Source: Flavobacterium luteum
GTDB lineage: Bacteria > Bacteroidota > Bacteroidia > Flavobacteriales > Flavobacteriaceae
NCBI RefSeq assembly: GCF_008806775.1
Contig: NZ_WAEM01000003.1
Coordinates: 248,001 to 312,000, forward strand
Length of the DNA: 64,000 bases
Direction: 5' to 3'
Part shown: positions 45,972-55,365 of the stretch, in pieces
Layout: each line of letters opens with the position of its first letter
How positions within the stretch are numbered: the first letter of the stretch is position 1
Translations under genes and position numbers: made by a program
Notes under the pieces: model-generated
What the model saw: only the letters and a program-made list of their open reading frames with translations
Told to the model about the DNA's origin: nothing
Databases searched by the model: none

Positions 45972-48632
45972 TTAAAATTGTTGACCAATAATAAAATGGG
46001 TTTCCATTCCGTTTGCCTTACCTTGTCCTGTTAAGGAATCAAAGCCATACCCAAAATCAATTCCTAACAAACCAAATGCAGGCATGAAAATTCGTAATCC
46101 AGCTCCTGCAGAGCGTTTCAAAGCAAATGGGTTGTACGTTCTAAAGGTATCATATGCTGCTCCTGCTTCAAGAAAAGAAAGCACATAAATTGATGCTGCA
46201 GCTTTTAATGTAATAGGATATCTCATCTCTAACGAAAATTTATTATAAATAGTGCCTCCATTTTGAGAAGAAAGCGAATTATTTGGATATCCTCTTAATT
46301 GGATTACTTCTCTACCATCTTGTGCAAAGTTTGCCAGCCCGTCTCCGCCTAAGAAGAATCGCTCAAAAGGAACAACACCTCTTTCTTTATTATAGGCTCC
46401 TAAATAACCAAATTCTCCTAATGAACGCAATACTAACTTACCATAAATTTTAGTAAACCAATCAGCCTTGAATTTAATTTTGTAGTATTCTAACCATTTG
46501 AATTTTTCTTGATCAATTTTTCCTTGATCTGGAGCTGCTTTTTCAAAACTGTCTACTTTGTTGCCAGAGGTGTCAATAAAGTCTCCAGGTTGAATGATTT
46601 CGCCGTCTGATCCCAATCTTTCAGAAGACGTACTGTTTTTTAATTTGTAGGCTTCTTGATTTTGTAAATCTCCATAATCAATGCCGTTCATTAGAGAATA
46701 GGGTAGTGTAAATTTCCCCATTATACTAAATTCAGAGCCATAGGTTGGAAAAATTGGGTTTACTCCTTTATTGTTTCTCGTTAGTCCTAAAGTATAGGAT
46801 AAGTTTCGTGCTGATCCGTTACTAAACGTTCTAAAAAGCCCTGTATTAAAGTTATTTAAGTCGTAATATTGAAATGCGACGGATTGAGACAATACAAAAA
46901 AGTCATCTGGAACACTCAATCGTTTTGCTAAACCAACTGATAAAGAGATAATATTAAAGTTTTGGCTTCTATCAATATTTCCTCCAAATTGTCCTCCAGC
47001 AAATTGCTTACTATAGGCAAATGAACTGCTAAATTGTACGGGTCTTTTTCTTCCAAACCAAGGTTCTGAAAACGATAAGCTATAGGTTTGAAAAAAAGGA
47101 CTTGCTTGCAAGCGAAGTGCTACTTTTTGACCGTCTCCCATAGGAAGAGGTTTGTAAGCTTCTTTATTGAAAAGATTTCTAACCGAAAAGTTATTAAAAG
47201 ACAATCCTAAAGTTCCTATGAAACCACCACCTCCGTAACCTCCTTGCAATTCGATTTGACTTGATCCCTTTTCAACAAGATTATATTCTATATCTACCGT
47301 TCCTGCGCCAGCATCAACATTTTTAAATTTTGGGTCTATAGCTTCAGGGTCAAAAAAACCAAGTTGACCAATTTCTCTAATGGTTCGAACTAATTCTTCC
47401 TTACTGTATTTTTGACCGGGTTTAGTTCGTAACTCTCTGTAAATAACTTCGTCGTTGGTCTTGTCGTTGCCTACAACTGTAATCTTGTTAAAATAGGCTA
47501 ATGGTCCTTCTACGATTCTAATTTCAAAATCGATGGTATCATTAGCTGTTTTTACTTCAACGGCATTAATATTAGAAAATAAGTACCCATTGTTTTGGTA
47601 TAGATTGGTAATGTCTTCTCCGTCAGGTTTAGATTTGTCAGCAATTCTTTTTTCTAGTAAAACACCATTATAAACATCTCCTTTTTGTATTCCTAACATT
47701 CTCGAAAGTCCTTGATCAGTATATATAGTGTTTCCTAAAAACTTAATATTTCCAAAATAATATTTATGACCTTCTTCTACGTTTATTTTGATATTTAATT
47801 TTTTTTGTTGCTTATCAAAAGTAACGCTATCGGTTACTACACGAGCATCTCTATATCCTTTTTCTTTGTATTTTTCTACAATTGACACTAAGTCTTCTTT
47901 GTATTTTGCATCTATAAATTTGGAAGCCTTAAGAACTCTAAAACGGTTAATTTGTTTGGTGTTCTTCATCGCTCCTCGAAGCGTTGTTTCTTTAAATTTA
48001 TCGTTTCCTAAGAATGCAATTCTTTTAATTTTAATTTTTTCATCTTTATCAATGTTAATAAGCATTTTGACATTGTTTCCAGATGTGGTGTCAGGTATTG
48101 TATTTATTACTACTTTAGTGTTGTAAAAACCATCTTTTTTGTATTTGTTTTCGATGTAGTTTTTGGTAGTGGTAACTAAATTTTCATTTACAATTTTCCC
48201 TTTTGTAAGTCCGTTGTCTTTAATTAGTCCTTCGGTTTTACTTTTCTTAATGCCAACAAATTTTACTTCGCTTAATTTTGGAAGTTCATTGATGTCTAGA
48301 TCTAAAAAAATACTGTCACCTTTTATTTTATTTATATAGAAATCGATATCACTAAAGAGTCCAAGTTTTCCAAGTTTTTTTATAGCATTAGTAATTTCTT
48401 CTCCAGGAACGGTAACTTCTTGTCCTTTTTGAAGTCCTGAAAAAGTAACGATTGTTTGTTCGTTATAACTAACTTTTCCAATAACTTTTACATCGCCTAA
48501 GAAATATTTTTTACCTTGATCAAACGGAACTCTGTCTTGAGCTTTAACTTGAGATAATAATCCAAAAAACAATAGGGTTAGGACTAGTTTTATGTTTTTA
48601 TGTAACACTAAAAAATTATTTAATTTGTTCAC
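45972..48632 (-). CDS. bamA: outer-membrane protein assembly factor BamA
   Basis: The Omp85 barrel that inserts beta-barrel proteins into the outer membrane. With the assigned start it has 886 residues: signal peptide (LVLTLLFFGLLSQVKAQ), several POTRA domains to about residue 430 (for example GLFSDIDFYINKIKGDSIFLD and GQLGFFDPEAIDP), and a barrel with the conserved loop and C-terminal GLLGIDFGYGFDSLTG...FIIGQQF. The open frame runs 87 bases further upstream, but that is wholly inside uppS. GTG at 48632 overlaps the last 17 bases of uppS and leads directly into the signal peptide, so coupled translation is likely. Confidence 0.95.
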   Translation of the reverse strand: MNKLNNFLVLHKNIKLVLTLLFFGLLSQVKAQDRVPFDQGKKYFLGDVKVIGKVSYNEQTIVTFSGLQKGQEVTVPGEEITNAIKKLGKLGLFSDIDFYINKIKGDSIFLDLDINELPKLSEVKFVGIKKSKTEGLIKDNGLTKGKIVNENLVTTTKNYIENKYKKDGFYNTKVVINTIPDTTSGNNVKMLINIDKDEKIKIKRIAFLGNDKFKETTLRGAMKNTKQINRFRVLKASKFIDAKYKEDLVSIVEKYKEKGYRDARVVTDSVTFDKQQKKLNIKINVEEGHKYYFGNIKFLGNTIYTDQGLSRMLGIQKGDVYNGVLLEKRIADKSKPDGEDITNLYQNNGYLFSNINAVEVKTANDTIDFEIRIVEGPLAYFNKITVVGNDKTNDEVIYRELRTKPGQKYSKEELVRTIREIGQLGFFDPEAIDPKFKNVDAGAGTVDIEYNLVEKGSSQIELQGGYGGGGFIGTLGLSFNNFSVRNLFNKEAYKPLPMGDGQKVALRLQASPFFQTYSLSFSEPWFGRKRPVQFSSSFAYSKQFAGGQFGGNIDRSQNFNIISLSVGLAKRLSVPDDFFVLSQSVAFQYYDLNNFNTGLFRTFSNGSARNLSYTLGLTRNNKGVNPIFPTYGSEFSIMGKFTLPYSLMNGIDYGDLQNQEAYKLKNSTSSERLGSDGEIIQPGDFIDTSGNKVDSFEKAAPDQGKIDQEKFKWLEYYKIKFKADWFTKIYGKLVLRSLGEFGYLGAYNKERGVVPFERFFLGGDGLANFAQDGREVIQLRGYPNNSLSSQNGGTIYNKFSLEMRYPITLKAAASIYVLSFLEAGAAYDTFRTYNPFALKRSAGAGLRIFMPAFGLLGIDFGYGFDSLTGQGKANGMETHFIIGQQF

Positions 48633-49356
48633 TTGTTTTTCCAAATCTGCGTTCTCTTTTTTGATAACTAATGATAGCCTCATACAAATCATCTTCTTTA
48701 AAGTCTGGCCATAATACATCAGTAAAATATAATTCAGAGTAGGCTATTTGCCATAACAAAAAATTACTAATTCTGTGTTCACCACTTGTTCTTATTAATA
48801 AATCTACATCGGGTAAATTTTGCGTGTAAAGATGCTCATTAATAATTGATTCGTCAATACTGTCTATTGAAATTATATTATTTTTAACTTTATCACTAAT
48901 GATTTTTACGGCATTCAAAATTTCTTCTCTTGATCCGTAGCTTAATGCTAATGTCAGAACCATTCTAGTGTTATTTTTAGTTTTTTCTATAACATCTAGT
49001 AGTTCTTTTTGTGCAGATTTTGGTAACAAATCAAAATTGCCTATGGTATTCAATTTAATATTATTATCTACAAGTGTTTGTAGTTCGTTTTTTAAGGAGT
49101 TAATCAACAATTTCATTAGTGTATCGACCTCTAGTTTTGGTCTGTTCCAATTTTCGGTAGAAAAAGCGTAAAGAGTAAGGTTTTCTATTCCTAATTTGGC
49201 AGAGGTCTCTACTGTTAATCGTACTGATTTCGTTCCGTTTTCATGTCCAAAGGCTCTTAAAAAACCTTTTTGCTTCGCCCAACGCCCATTGCCATCCATT
49301 ATGATAGCTAGGTGTTTGGGTAAATTATCGGTATTTATTTTGTCTTTTAAATTCAT
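48616..49356 (-). CDS. uppS: isoprenyl transferase (undecaprenyl diphosphate synthase)
   Basis: Makes the C55 lipid carrier for peptidoglycan and surface polysaccharides from isopentenyl diphosphate units. In the 246-residue protein starting at ATG 49356, PKHLAIIMDGNGRWAKQKG carries the catalytic Asp21. LTLYAFSTENWNRP and DLLIRTSGEHRISNFLLWQIAYSE are conserved substrate-binding motifs. A longer frame from a TTG at 49377 would overlap the previous gene. The gap to the upstream DUF6089 gene is only 2 bases. Confidence 0.97.
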   Translation of the reverse strand: MNLKDKINTDNLPKHLAIIMDGNGRWAKQKGFLRAFGHENGTKSVRLTVETSAKLGIENLTLYAFSTENWNRPKLEVDTLMKLLINSLKNELQTLVDNNIKLNTIGNFDLLPKSAQKELLDVIEKTKNNTRMVLTLALSYGSREEILNAVKIISDKVKNNIISIDSIDESIINEHLYTQNLPDVDLLIRTSGEHRISNFLLWQIAYSELYFTDVLWPDFKEDDLYEAIISYQKRERRFGKTSEQIK

Positions 49357-49358
49357 GT

Positions 49359-50039
49359 TTATTGTGCACAAAAGCAAGGTTTATTCCCAAATGTATAGGT
49401 CAAAGTAAATCCTGTAAATACATACCAGTCATTACTATTTGTGTTTCCAAATTGTAAATTCTCAAATTTTTCGTTAGTCGGATTGCTCCCGTCCAAATCA
49501 TCTTTAAAACTATATCTTGCTCCAGCTTCAAACCCTAAAATCAAATGATTTATTAGCCTCGTTTTTATTCCTACAGTCATCGGAATTGCTATTGTTCCGT
49601 ATGCTTTGTCAGTCCTTACATCTCCGTTTAGGAAATACAATCCGTCGTAACGTGTATAACTCAATCCAGAATAAACATAAGGTGTAAATTTTGGTTCAGA
49701 ATCATGCAAATCAAAATCAAAAAAATCAAATTCAAGCCCTAAAGATAATTCTTTTATACTGTTTTCGAAACGGTACCCTCTTTGTTTTCTTGCAGGTTCC
49801 GATGCGTTTTTATCGTTACCACTTATTTTAGAATAGGTATAAGATGCTCTCCAAGAATGCCTTGGGCTTTTATTCCATTTGTACAAAATACCAAAAGCTG
49901 GTTCGTCGGGAGCAATATAGCTCGTTTTTCCAATTTCGCCTATATAATTGCTTCCTCCCAAAAACAAACCAATTTCGTGAATTTGAGCTTTAGTTACCAG
50001 ACTGTAAAATAAAAATAAAAATAAATAAATTCTATTCAT
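49359..50039 (-). CDS. DUF6089-family outer-membrane beta-barrel-like protein
   Basis: A 226-residue protein with a signal peptide (MNRIYLFLFLFYSLVTKAQ) and a beta-rich body of alternating residues (IHEIGLFLGGSNYIGEIGK, WRASYTYSKISG, FTPYVYSGLSYTRYDGLYF), as in small outer-membrane barrels. The arrangement nadK - this gene - uppS - bamA is conserved in Flavobacteria, which suggests an envelope role. ATG 50039 replaces a longer frame at 50060. A minus-strand TATATTTG box lies at 50058-50065. Confidence 0.85.
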   Translation of the reverse strand: MNRIYLFLFLFYSLVTKAQIHEIGLFLGGSNYIGEIGKTSYIAPDEPAFGILYKWNKSPRHSWRASYTYSKISGNDKNASEPARKQRGYRFENSIKELSLGLEFDFFDFDLHDSEPKFTPYVYSGLSYTRYDGLYFLNGDVRTDKAYGTIAIPMTVGIKTRLINHLILGFEAGARYSFKDDLDGSNPTNEKFENLQFGNTNSNDWYVFTGFTLTYTFGNKPCFCAQ

Positions 50040-50057
50040 TGTGATAAAAATAGCGTG

Positions 50058-50065
50058 CAAATATA
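50058..50065 (-). promoter_or_regulatory. -7 element TATATTTG before the DUF6089-uppS-bamA unit
   Basis: An exact TAnnTTTG match on the minus strand, ending 19 bases before the assigned start. It probably serves the whole DUF6089 - uppS - bamA unit. No -33 TTG at the expected distance. Confidence 0.45.
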
Positions 50066-50212
50066 ATAATTATGAATACGATACAGTCATGAAATCAGTA
50101 TTTCTAATAAATTATATCATTACGATTAATAAAGTCCTTGTTTTCTTCTGGGGATTACTTAGCAAAACGCAGAATGAATAGATTGTAGTATAATGATGGT
50201 TTTAAAAAAAAA

Positions 50213-51097
50213 TTAATTTCTTTTGTCTTCTCCCCAAAGCAATTTATTTCGAAGTGTTTTCAGGAACGTTTCTTCGTGAATTTCAACCATATTGATTTTA
50301 AAAGACGTCTTTTTTATAATTAGTACAGATTCGTTTTTTATAGAGGCAATTCTAGAATCTAATGAAACCAAACAGTGTTCCTCTCGTCCAGATACTTTTA
50401 ATTGAATTTCAGTTTTATCAGGAATAACTAGAGGTCTGGCATTTAAATTATGAGGCGCAATTGGGGTAATCACTAAACTTTTTACTTCGGGAGTTAAAAT
50501 TGGTCCGCCGCAACTCATAGAATACCCTGTAGATCCAGTTGGAGTGGCCACAATTAATCCATCAGCCCAATACGAATTTAAATATTCGCCATTCAAATGA
50601 GTTTCAATAGTAATCATTGAGGTAGTATCTTTTCTGCTGACTGTAATTTCATTCATAGCAAAATTAATATCTTTTAAGCCTTCAATTTTTGATTTGCTAC
50701 TTAGTGATAATAAAGTTCTAGGAGAAATGGTGTATTTCTTTTCAATAATAAATTGAAGAAAAGCTGCTATATTGTCTTTTTGTACTGATGCTAAAAATCC
50801 AAGTCTGCCAGCATTTATTCCGAGAATAGGGATTCCAGATTTCCGAACTAAAGTAGCCGCTCTTAATATGGTTCCGTCGCCACCAATGCTTATAAACATA
50901 TCAAAACTACTATCTAATTCACTATGAGAACTGAAGGTTTTATACTCTTTTTGAATGATTCCTTTTTCATACAATGTTTTCAAGAAAGACAAATCAATGA
51001 CCATCTCAACATTGTTTTTATTAAAAAAAATGAAAATATCTTTAATGATAGGTTCAGTACTATTTTGGTAATATTGTCCGTAAATGGCTACTTTCAT
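50213..51097 (-). CDS. nadK: NAD kinase
   Basis: Phosphorylates NAD to NADP. It has 294 residues. SIGGDGTILRAATLVR (GGDGT at residues 72-76) is the nucleotide-binding motif, followed by GINAGRLGFLASV, EITVSRKDTTSM and the glycine-rich WADGLIVATPTGSTGYSMS. It follows the CBS-domain gene; a minus-strand box TAGATTTG at 51159-51166 could serve as its -7 element. The 174 bases after its stop hold no clear terminator hairpin. Confidence 0.97.
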   Translation of the reverse strand: MKVAIYGQYYQNSTEPIIKDIFIFFNKNNVEMVIDLSFLKTLYEKGIIQKEYKTFSSHSELDSSFDMFISIGGDGTILRAATLVRKSGIPILGINAGRLGFLASVQKDNIAAFLQFIIEKKYTISPRTLLSLSSKSKIEGLKDINFAMNEITVSRKDTTSMITIETHLNGEYLNSYWADGLIVATPTGSTGYSMSCGGPILTPEVKSLVITPIAPHNLNARPLVIPDKTEIQLKVSGREEHCLVSLDSRIASIKNESVLIIKKTSFKINMVEIHEETFLKTLRNKLLWGEDKRN

Positions 51098-51167
51098 TCT
51101 TTTGCTGATTTCTTGTTTGTAGATTTTATTATCTAAATTACTAAATAATCTTAATCTACAAATCTAC

Positions 51168-51827
51168 CTATATATTAAGGTATTTATCTAAATAATCCGA
51201 ACGTTCTTTAAGATTGTTGATATAGTTGTCTTCTTGATGTTCGGAGATAATTTCATAATTGTATCTTCTAAAGGTTTGTATGATATTATTCATTGCTCCT
51301 AAACTAATTTTTACAGTAATTTGAACACTTTGAACATCAGATTCAGAAATAAATAACCCCAAAAGCTTGCCATTATTGCTTTCTACAATTTGAGTAATTT
51401 GACTCATTGAATAATCTAAAATCCCTTTTTTTACAACAATAATACCGCCTGGTTCTTTTAAAAACGGTGTTTCATGAAAAAACTTAATAATATCTTCTAA
51501 TTCATAATAGCCCAAATAGCTATTGCTTTCGTTTAAAACCGGAACAACATTGGTGTGGTTTTTAGCAAATACTTCTAATACATCAAGCCAAATCATTGAG
51601 CTTCTTGCAAAAAATCCCTCTAAAGTAAATTTATAGTCGCTTACTTTTTTGTCACTGTCAAAAGTTTCAATATCGTCTAAGGTAATACTGCCTATGTAAA
51701 TATTATCTTCTAAAACAGGAAAATGAGAAAAAGGTAATTCATGAAAAATATCATGAACATCAGCAATTGTTTCTTCACTGTTAATTGCTTTAAAATCATT
51801 TGTAATATAATCTTTAATTTCTGTCAT
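51168..51827 (-). CDS. CBS-domain protein
   Basis: A 219-residue cytoplasmic protein with paired CBS motifs at residues about 1-115 (ITNDFKAINSEETIADVHDIF and VLEVFAKNHTNVVPVLNESN) and an ACT-like second half (GIIVVKKGILDYSMSQITQIV). CBS pairs usually bind adenosine nucleotides; no ligand can be named. ATG at 51825-51827 (MTEIKDYI) is chosen because the domain begins there; the frame extends 36 bases upstream to a TTG. Divergent from pdxJ. Confidence 0.88.
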   Translation of the reverse strand: MTEIKDYITNDFKAINSEETIADVHDIFHELPFSHFPVLEDNIYIGSITLDDIETFDSDKKVSDYKFTLEGFFARSSMIWLDVLEVFAKNHTNVVPVLNESNSYLGYYELEDIIKFFHETPFLKEPGGIIVVKKGILDYSMSQITQIVESNNGKLLGLFISESDVQSVQITVKISLGAMNNIIQTFRRYNYEIISEHQEDNYINNLKERSDYLDKYLNI

Positions 51828-51885
51828 ATCGCTATCACTAAATTGTTCATGCAAATTAATCAAATTTATACAATAACACCTAGTT

Positions 51886-51901
51886 TAACTTTGTATTTTT
51901 G
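51886..51901 (+). promoter_or_regulatory. two -7-like boxes before pdxJ
   Basis: TAACTTTG (51886-51893) and TATTTTTG (51894-51901) both match TAnnTTTG and abut. They lie 40-55 bases before pdxJ. Either could be used; neither has a clear -33 TTG. Confidence 0.4.
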
Positions 51902-51940
51902 TTGTTTTAATAATATAATTCACATATAATTTTATTTGTA

Positions 51941-52654
51941 ATGACAAAACTAAGTGTAAACATTAATAAAATAGCCACTTTGCGAAATGCGCGTGGCGGA
52001 AATGTACCTGATTTATTGCAAGTCGCTAAACACATTCAGGAATATGGTGCCAAAGGGATCACGATTCATCCACGCCCAGACGAGCGACACATTAGGTATC
52101 AAGACGCACGAGATTTAAAATCGATTGTTTACACCGAATACAATATCGAAGGTAATCCTGAAAAATCATTCATCGATTTAGTGTTAGAAATTAAACCTAC
52201 TCAAGTCACTTTAGTGCCTGATGCTATCGATACGATTACTTCAAATGCTGGTTGGAATACTATAAAGCATCAATCCTTTCTCAAGGAAATCACTCAGGAA
52301 TTTCAACGCAATAACATCCGGACATCTATATTTGTAGATCCTGTTCTAGAAATGATAGAAGGTGCAAAAGCCACAGGAGCCGAAAGGATTGAGTTGTATA
52401 CGGAAGCTTTTGCAGATCAATTCAGCCTTGGCAATAAAAACGGAATTCAGCCTTATGTTGCTGCTGCCAATTTAGCCAATGAATTGGGATTAGGAATTAA
52501 TGCAGGACACGATTTAAGTCTTGAAAACATCGAGTATTTCAAACAAAATATTCCCAATTTATTAGAAGTTTCTATTGGTCATGCCTTGATTTCAGAAGCT
52601 CTTTATCTAGGATTGGATAATGTGATTAATATGTATTTGCATAAATTGAAATAA
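51941..52654 (+). CDS. pdxJ: pyridoxine 5'-phosphate synthase
   Basis: Closes the pyridine ring of vitamin B6 from 3-amino-2-oxopropyl phosphate and 1-deoxyxylulose-5-phosphate. The 237-residue TIM barrel has the motifs LSVNINKIATLRNARGG, GITIHPRPDERHI, RIELYTEAFA and GINAGHDLSLENI. The length and motif order are standard. Followed after 42 bases by an alpha/beta hydrolase gene in the same direction. Confidence 0.97.
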   Translation: MTKLSVNINKIATLRNARGGNVPDLLQVAKHIQEYGAKGITIHPRPDERHIRYQDARDLKSIVYTEYNIEGNPEKSFIDLVLEIKPTQVTLVPDAIDTITSNAGWNTIKHQSFLKEITQEFQRNNIRTSIFVDPVLEMIEGAKATGAERIELYTEAFADQFSLGNKNGIQPYVAAANLANELGLGINAGHDLSLENIEYFKQNIPNLLEVSIGHALISEALYLGLDNVINMYLHKLK

Positions 52655-52696
52655 TATTTATTTGCATAAACCATCAATTTAAAATCATAAATCGTC

Positions 52697-53464
52697 ATGC
52701 TCTACTCAAAAATAGAAGGACAAGGTAAACCATTATTAATTCTACACGGATTTTTAGGAATGTCCGATAATTGGAAAACACTAGGAACGCAATATGCAAC
52801 CGAGGGTTTTCAAGTTCATATGCTTGATTTGCGCAATCACGGCAGAAGTTTTCATTCGAATGTATTCAGTTATGAAGTCATGGTGGAAGATATATTAGCC
52901 TATTGCATGGCGCATAATTTGCAAAAAATTGAGATTATTGGACACTCTATGGGCGGAAAAGTGGCCATGCTTTTTGCTACTACCTATCCAGAAATAGTTA
53001 ATAAATTAATAGTTGCCGATATAGGTCCTAAATATTACAAACCACATCATCAAGACATTTTAGCAGGATTAAATGCAGTCGATTTTTCACTAAAACCAGA
53101 TCGTACAAGAGTAGATGAAATTTTAAAAGAGCATATTCCAGATTTTAGCACCCGACAATTTTTAATGAAAAGTTTGTATTGGCAAGAGTCTGGGCAATTG
53201 GCATTTCGTTTCAATTTACCTATTTTCAATAAGGAAATTGAGCAAATAGGTGTAGCGCTTCCATCGAATGCTATTTTTAAGAATCCTACTTTTTTTCTTC
53301 GCGGAGGAAATTCGAATTATATTAAAGATGAAGATTTTGAAAACATCAAAAATCATTTTCCAAACGCAATAATCGAAACTGTACCTAATGTTGGGCATTG
53401 GCTTCATGCTGAAAATCCAGTTGCTTTTTATGACAAGACAATCGCTTTTTTAAGAGAAAATTAA
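52697..53464 (+). CDS. alpha/beta-fold hydrolase (YbfF-like esterase)
   Basis: A 255-residue cytoplasmic hydrolase. The nucleophile elbow is GHSMGGKVA (Ser84), LHGFLGMSDNW forms the oxyanion region, and the catalytic His is H234 in VGHWLHAENP. It resembles the YbfF and acyl-CoA esterase group; the substrate is unknown. Same direction as pdxJ and may be co-transcribed, but no functional link is evident. Confidence 0.92.
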   Translation: MLYSKIEGQGKPLLILHGFLGMSDNWKTLGTQYATEGFQVHMLDLRNHGRSFHSNVFSYEVMVEDILAYCMAHNLQKIEIIGHSMGGKVAMLFATTYPEIVNKLIVADIGPKYYKPHHQDILAGLNAVDFSLKPDRTRVDEILKEHIPDFSTRQFLMKSLYWQESGQLAFRFNLPIFNKEIEQIGVALPSNAIFKNPTFFLRGGNSNYIKDEDFENIKNHFPNAIIETVPNVGHWLHAENPVAFYDKTIAFLREN

Positions 53465-53518
53465 TTTTTTAAGAAATTAAAAAATAGTATATTTATTCAA
53501 AAATAAAAACATACACAC

Positions 53519-53863
53519 ATGAAATTACTCATTAGAATTCTACTTACTGCCCTATTAGTATTAATTATTGCTCACTTTATGCCAGGTGTTGTTGTCGATA
53601 GTTTTACAACATCAATTATAGTAGCGGTAGTTTTAAGTTTGCTTAATATTTTTATAAAACCCATTTTAATTTTGTTGACATTGCCAGTAACACTAATCAC
53701 ATTTGGATTGTTTTTATTGGTAATCAATGCGGTAATTATTCTTTTGTGTACCAATATAGTGGGAGGATTTCATGTAGATACATTCTTTACAGCGCTGTTT
53801 TTCAGTATAATTTTATCCATTTCTCAATCAATTATTTTTAAAGTTACAGGTGGCGATAAATAA
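53519..53863 (+). CDS. holin-like (DUF360 / Phage_holin_4_2) membrane protein
   Basis: A 114-residue integral membrane protein with four hydrophobic segments and almost no soluble part. LLNIFIKPILILLTLPVTLITFGLF is the conserved core of the Phage_holin_4_2 family, found widely on bacterial chromosomes. No other phage gene is nearby, so a role in lysis is not supported. Function unknown. Confidence 0.9.
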   Translation: MKLLIRILLTALLVLIIAHFMPGVVVDSFTTSIIVAVVLSLLNIFIKPILILLTLPVTLITFGLFLLVINAVIILLCTNIVGGFHVDTFFTALFFSIILSISQSIIFKVTGGDK

Positions 53864-53886
53864 TTAAACAACAATACATTAAAAAC

Positions 53887-53917
53887 TTGGTTGGGTTGCA
53901 AAAATGTTCTAATTTTG
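53887..53917 (+). promoter_or_regulatory. promoter of tig
   Basis: TTG (53887-53889), 20 bases, TAATTTTG (53910-53917) give a complete Bacteroidota promoter. It lies 36 bases before the tig start. Confidence 0.75.
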
Positions 53918-53952
53918 CGACCCAATTTTATTACGTAAATTAAAGAAGGAAA

Positions 53953-55278
53953 ATGGATATTAAAAGAGTAGCAATTGATAATGTAACCGAAGTAATTGTA
54001 ATGACAGTTACAAAAATGGAATACCAAGGTCAAGTTAAGAAAAGAATAAACGAAAAAATGCCTTTAGCAACTGTTAAAGGATTTAGAAAAGGAGCAGTTC
54101 CTAGAGATCTTGTCGAAAAACAATACGGTCGTGCCATAAAAATTGAAGAGGTTAACAAAGTTGTTGAATTGGCTTTAACTCGTTATATTCAATCAGAAAG
54201 ATTAAACTTATTAGGAACACCACTTCCTAAAGTTAATGAGAATTTTTCTTGGGATGAAGAAGATTTGGTTTTTGAATACGAAATAGGTTTAGCTCCAGAA
54301 TTTGATTTGAATTTAGAAGCAGAAAACAACATAATAAAATATGTAATCTCAGCAGACGATAAATTAATTGAAGATCAGGTAATTCGAATTCAAAAACAAT
54401 TTGGAACACCAATTCCTCAAACTGTTGTCGAAGAATCGCATGATATTTCTGGGATTTTCACTAATGCAGAAAAAGAAATCAATACACCAGCTACATTTTC
54501 ATTATCTATTTTTAAAGACAAAGTAACTGCAGATAAATTTCTAGGTAAAAAAGTAGGCGACATTGTTACGGTAAATACTAAAGGGTTGTTTGAAGACGAT
54601 CATCAATTGATGGATGTGCTAAAAGTAAGTCATGATGAAGTTCACGATTTAGCAGTTGATGTCGATTTTATGATCGAAACAATTAACGGAACTGAATTAG
54701 CCGAATTGAATCAAGAATTATTCGACAAACTTTTTGGAGAAGGACAAGTGGCTTCATCAGAAGAATTGAAAAATAAAATTAAAGAAGATGCCGAAAAACA
54801 GTTTGCTCAACAAGCAGATCAAAAATTAATGGCTGACGTAACTGATTTTTTAATTGAAAACACAAAATTCGATTTGCCAGCTGAATTTTTAAAGAAATGG
54901 TTGCAAACTGTTGGAGAAAAAAAATTATCGCCAGCTGAAGCTGAGGTAGAATATGCTAGATCTGAAAAAGGATTGCGTTTTCAGTTAATAGAAGGAAAAG
55001 CATTGGCGCAGAGTAATATTCAAATAACTTTCGAAGATTTGAAAGCATTTACTTTTAAAGCTATAAAACAACAAATGGCTCAATATGGTCAAACTAATCC
55101 TACCGATCAAGAGGTAGAAAGTATTGTTGCGAGAGTTTTGTCGAAACAAGAAGAAGTAAAAAGATTATCAGATCAGGTTGTTGCTGAGAAAATGTTACAA
55201 CTTTTTAAAGAGAAAGCGAACGCAAAAACTAAAGAAGTTTCTTACCAAGAATTCATTGCAGCCTCTTACGGAGAGTAG
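53953..55278 (+). CDS. tig: trigger factor
   Basis: Ribosome-bound chaperone for new polypeptides. The 441 residues have the N-terminal ribosome-binding region (MDIKRVAIDNVTEVIVMTVTKM... VKGFRKGAVPRDLVEKQYG), where GFRKGxVP is the signature loop. A degenerate PPIase domain lies at about 150-240 and a long helical C-terminal domain at 250-441. The PPIase domain is weak in Bacteroidota. Followed by clpP and clpX, the classic order tig-clpP-clpX. Confidence 0.96.
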   Translation: MDIKRVAIDNVTEVIVMTVTKMEYQGQVKKRINEKMPLATVKGFRKGAVPRDLVEKQYGRAIKIEEVNKVVELALTRYIQSERLNLLGTPLPKVNENFSWDEEDLVFEYEIGLAPEFDLNLEAENNIIKYVISADDKLIEDQVIRIQKQFGTPIPQTVVEESHDISGIFTNAEKEINTPATFSLSIFKDKVTADKFLGKKVGDIVTVNTKGLFEDDHQLMDVLKVSHDEVHDLAVDVDFMIETINGTELAELNQELFDKLFGEGQVASSEELKNKIKEDAEKQFAQQADQKLMADVTDFLIENTKFDLPAEFLKKWLQTVGEKKLSPAEAEVEYARSEKGLRFQLIEGKALAQSNIQITFEDLKAFTFKAIKQQMAQYGQTNPTDQEVESIVARVLSKQEEVKRLSDQVVAEKMLQLFKEKANAKTKEVSYQEFIAASYGE

Positions 55279-55294
55279 ATTTAAAAAAAATTAG

Positions 55295-55302
55295 TATATT
55301 TG
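55295..55302 (+). promoter_or_regulatory. -7 element TATATTTG before clpP
   Basis: An exact TAnnTTTG match 64 bases before the clpP start, in the short gap after tig. It suggests that clpP-clpX can be expressed apart from tig. No TTG at the right distance. Confidence 0.45.
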
Positions 55303-55365
55303 AGGGTTGAATACCACATTTTGACAATCGATTTGTTTTTAAAAAAGATAAAAGAATAAAATACT

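Noticed and set aside
53519..53863. Holin-like gene as sign of a prophage
   Set aside because: The family is common on chromosomes and no other phage gene is nearby.
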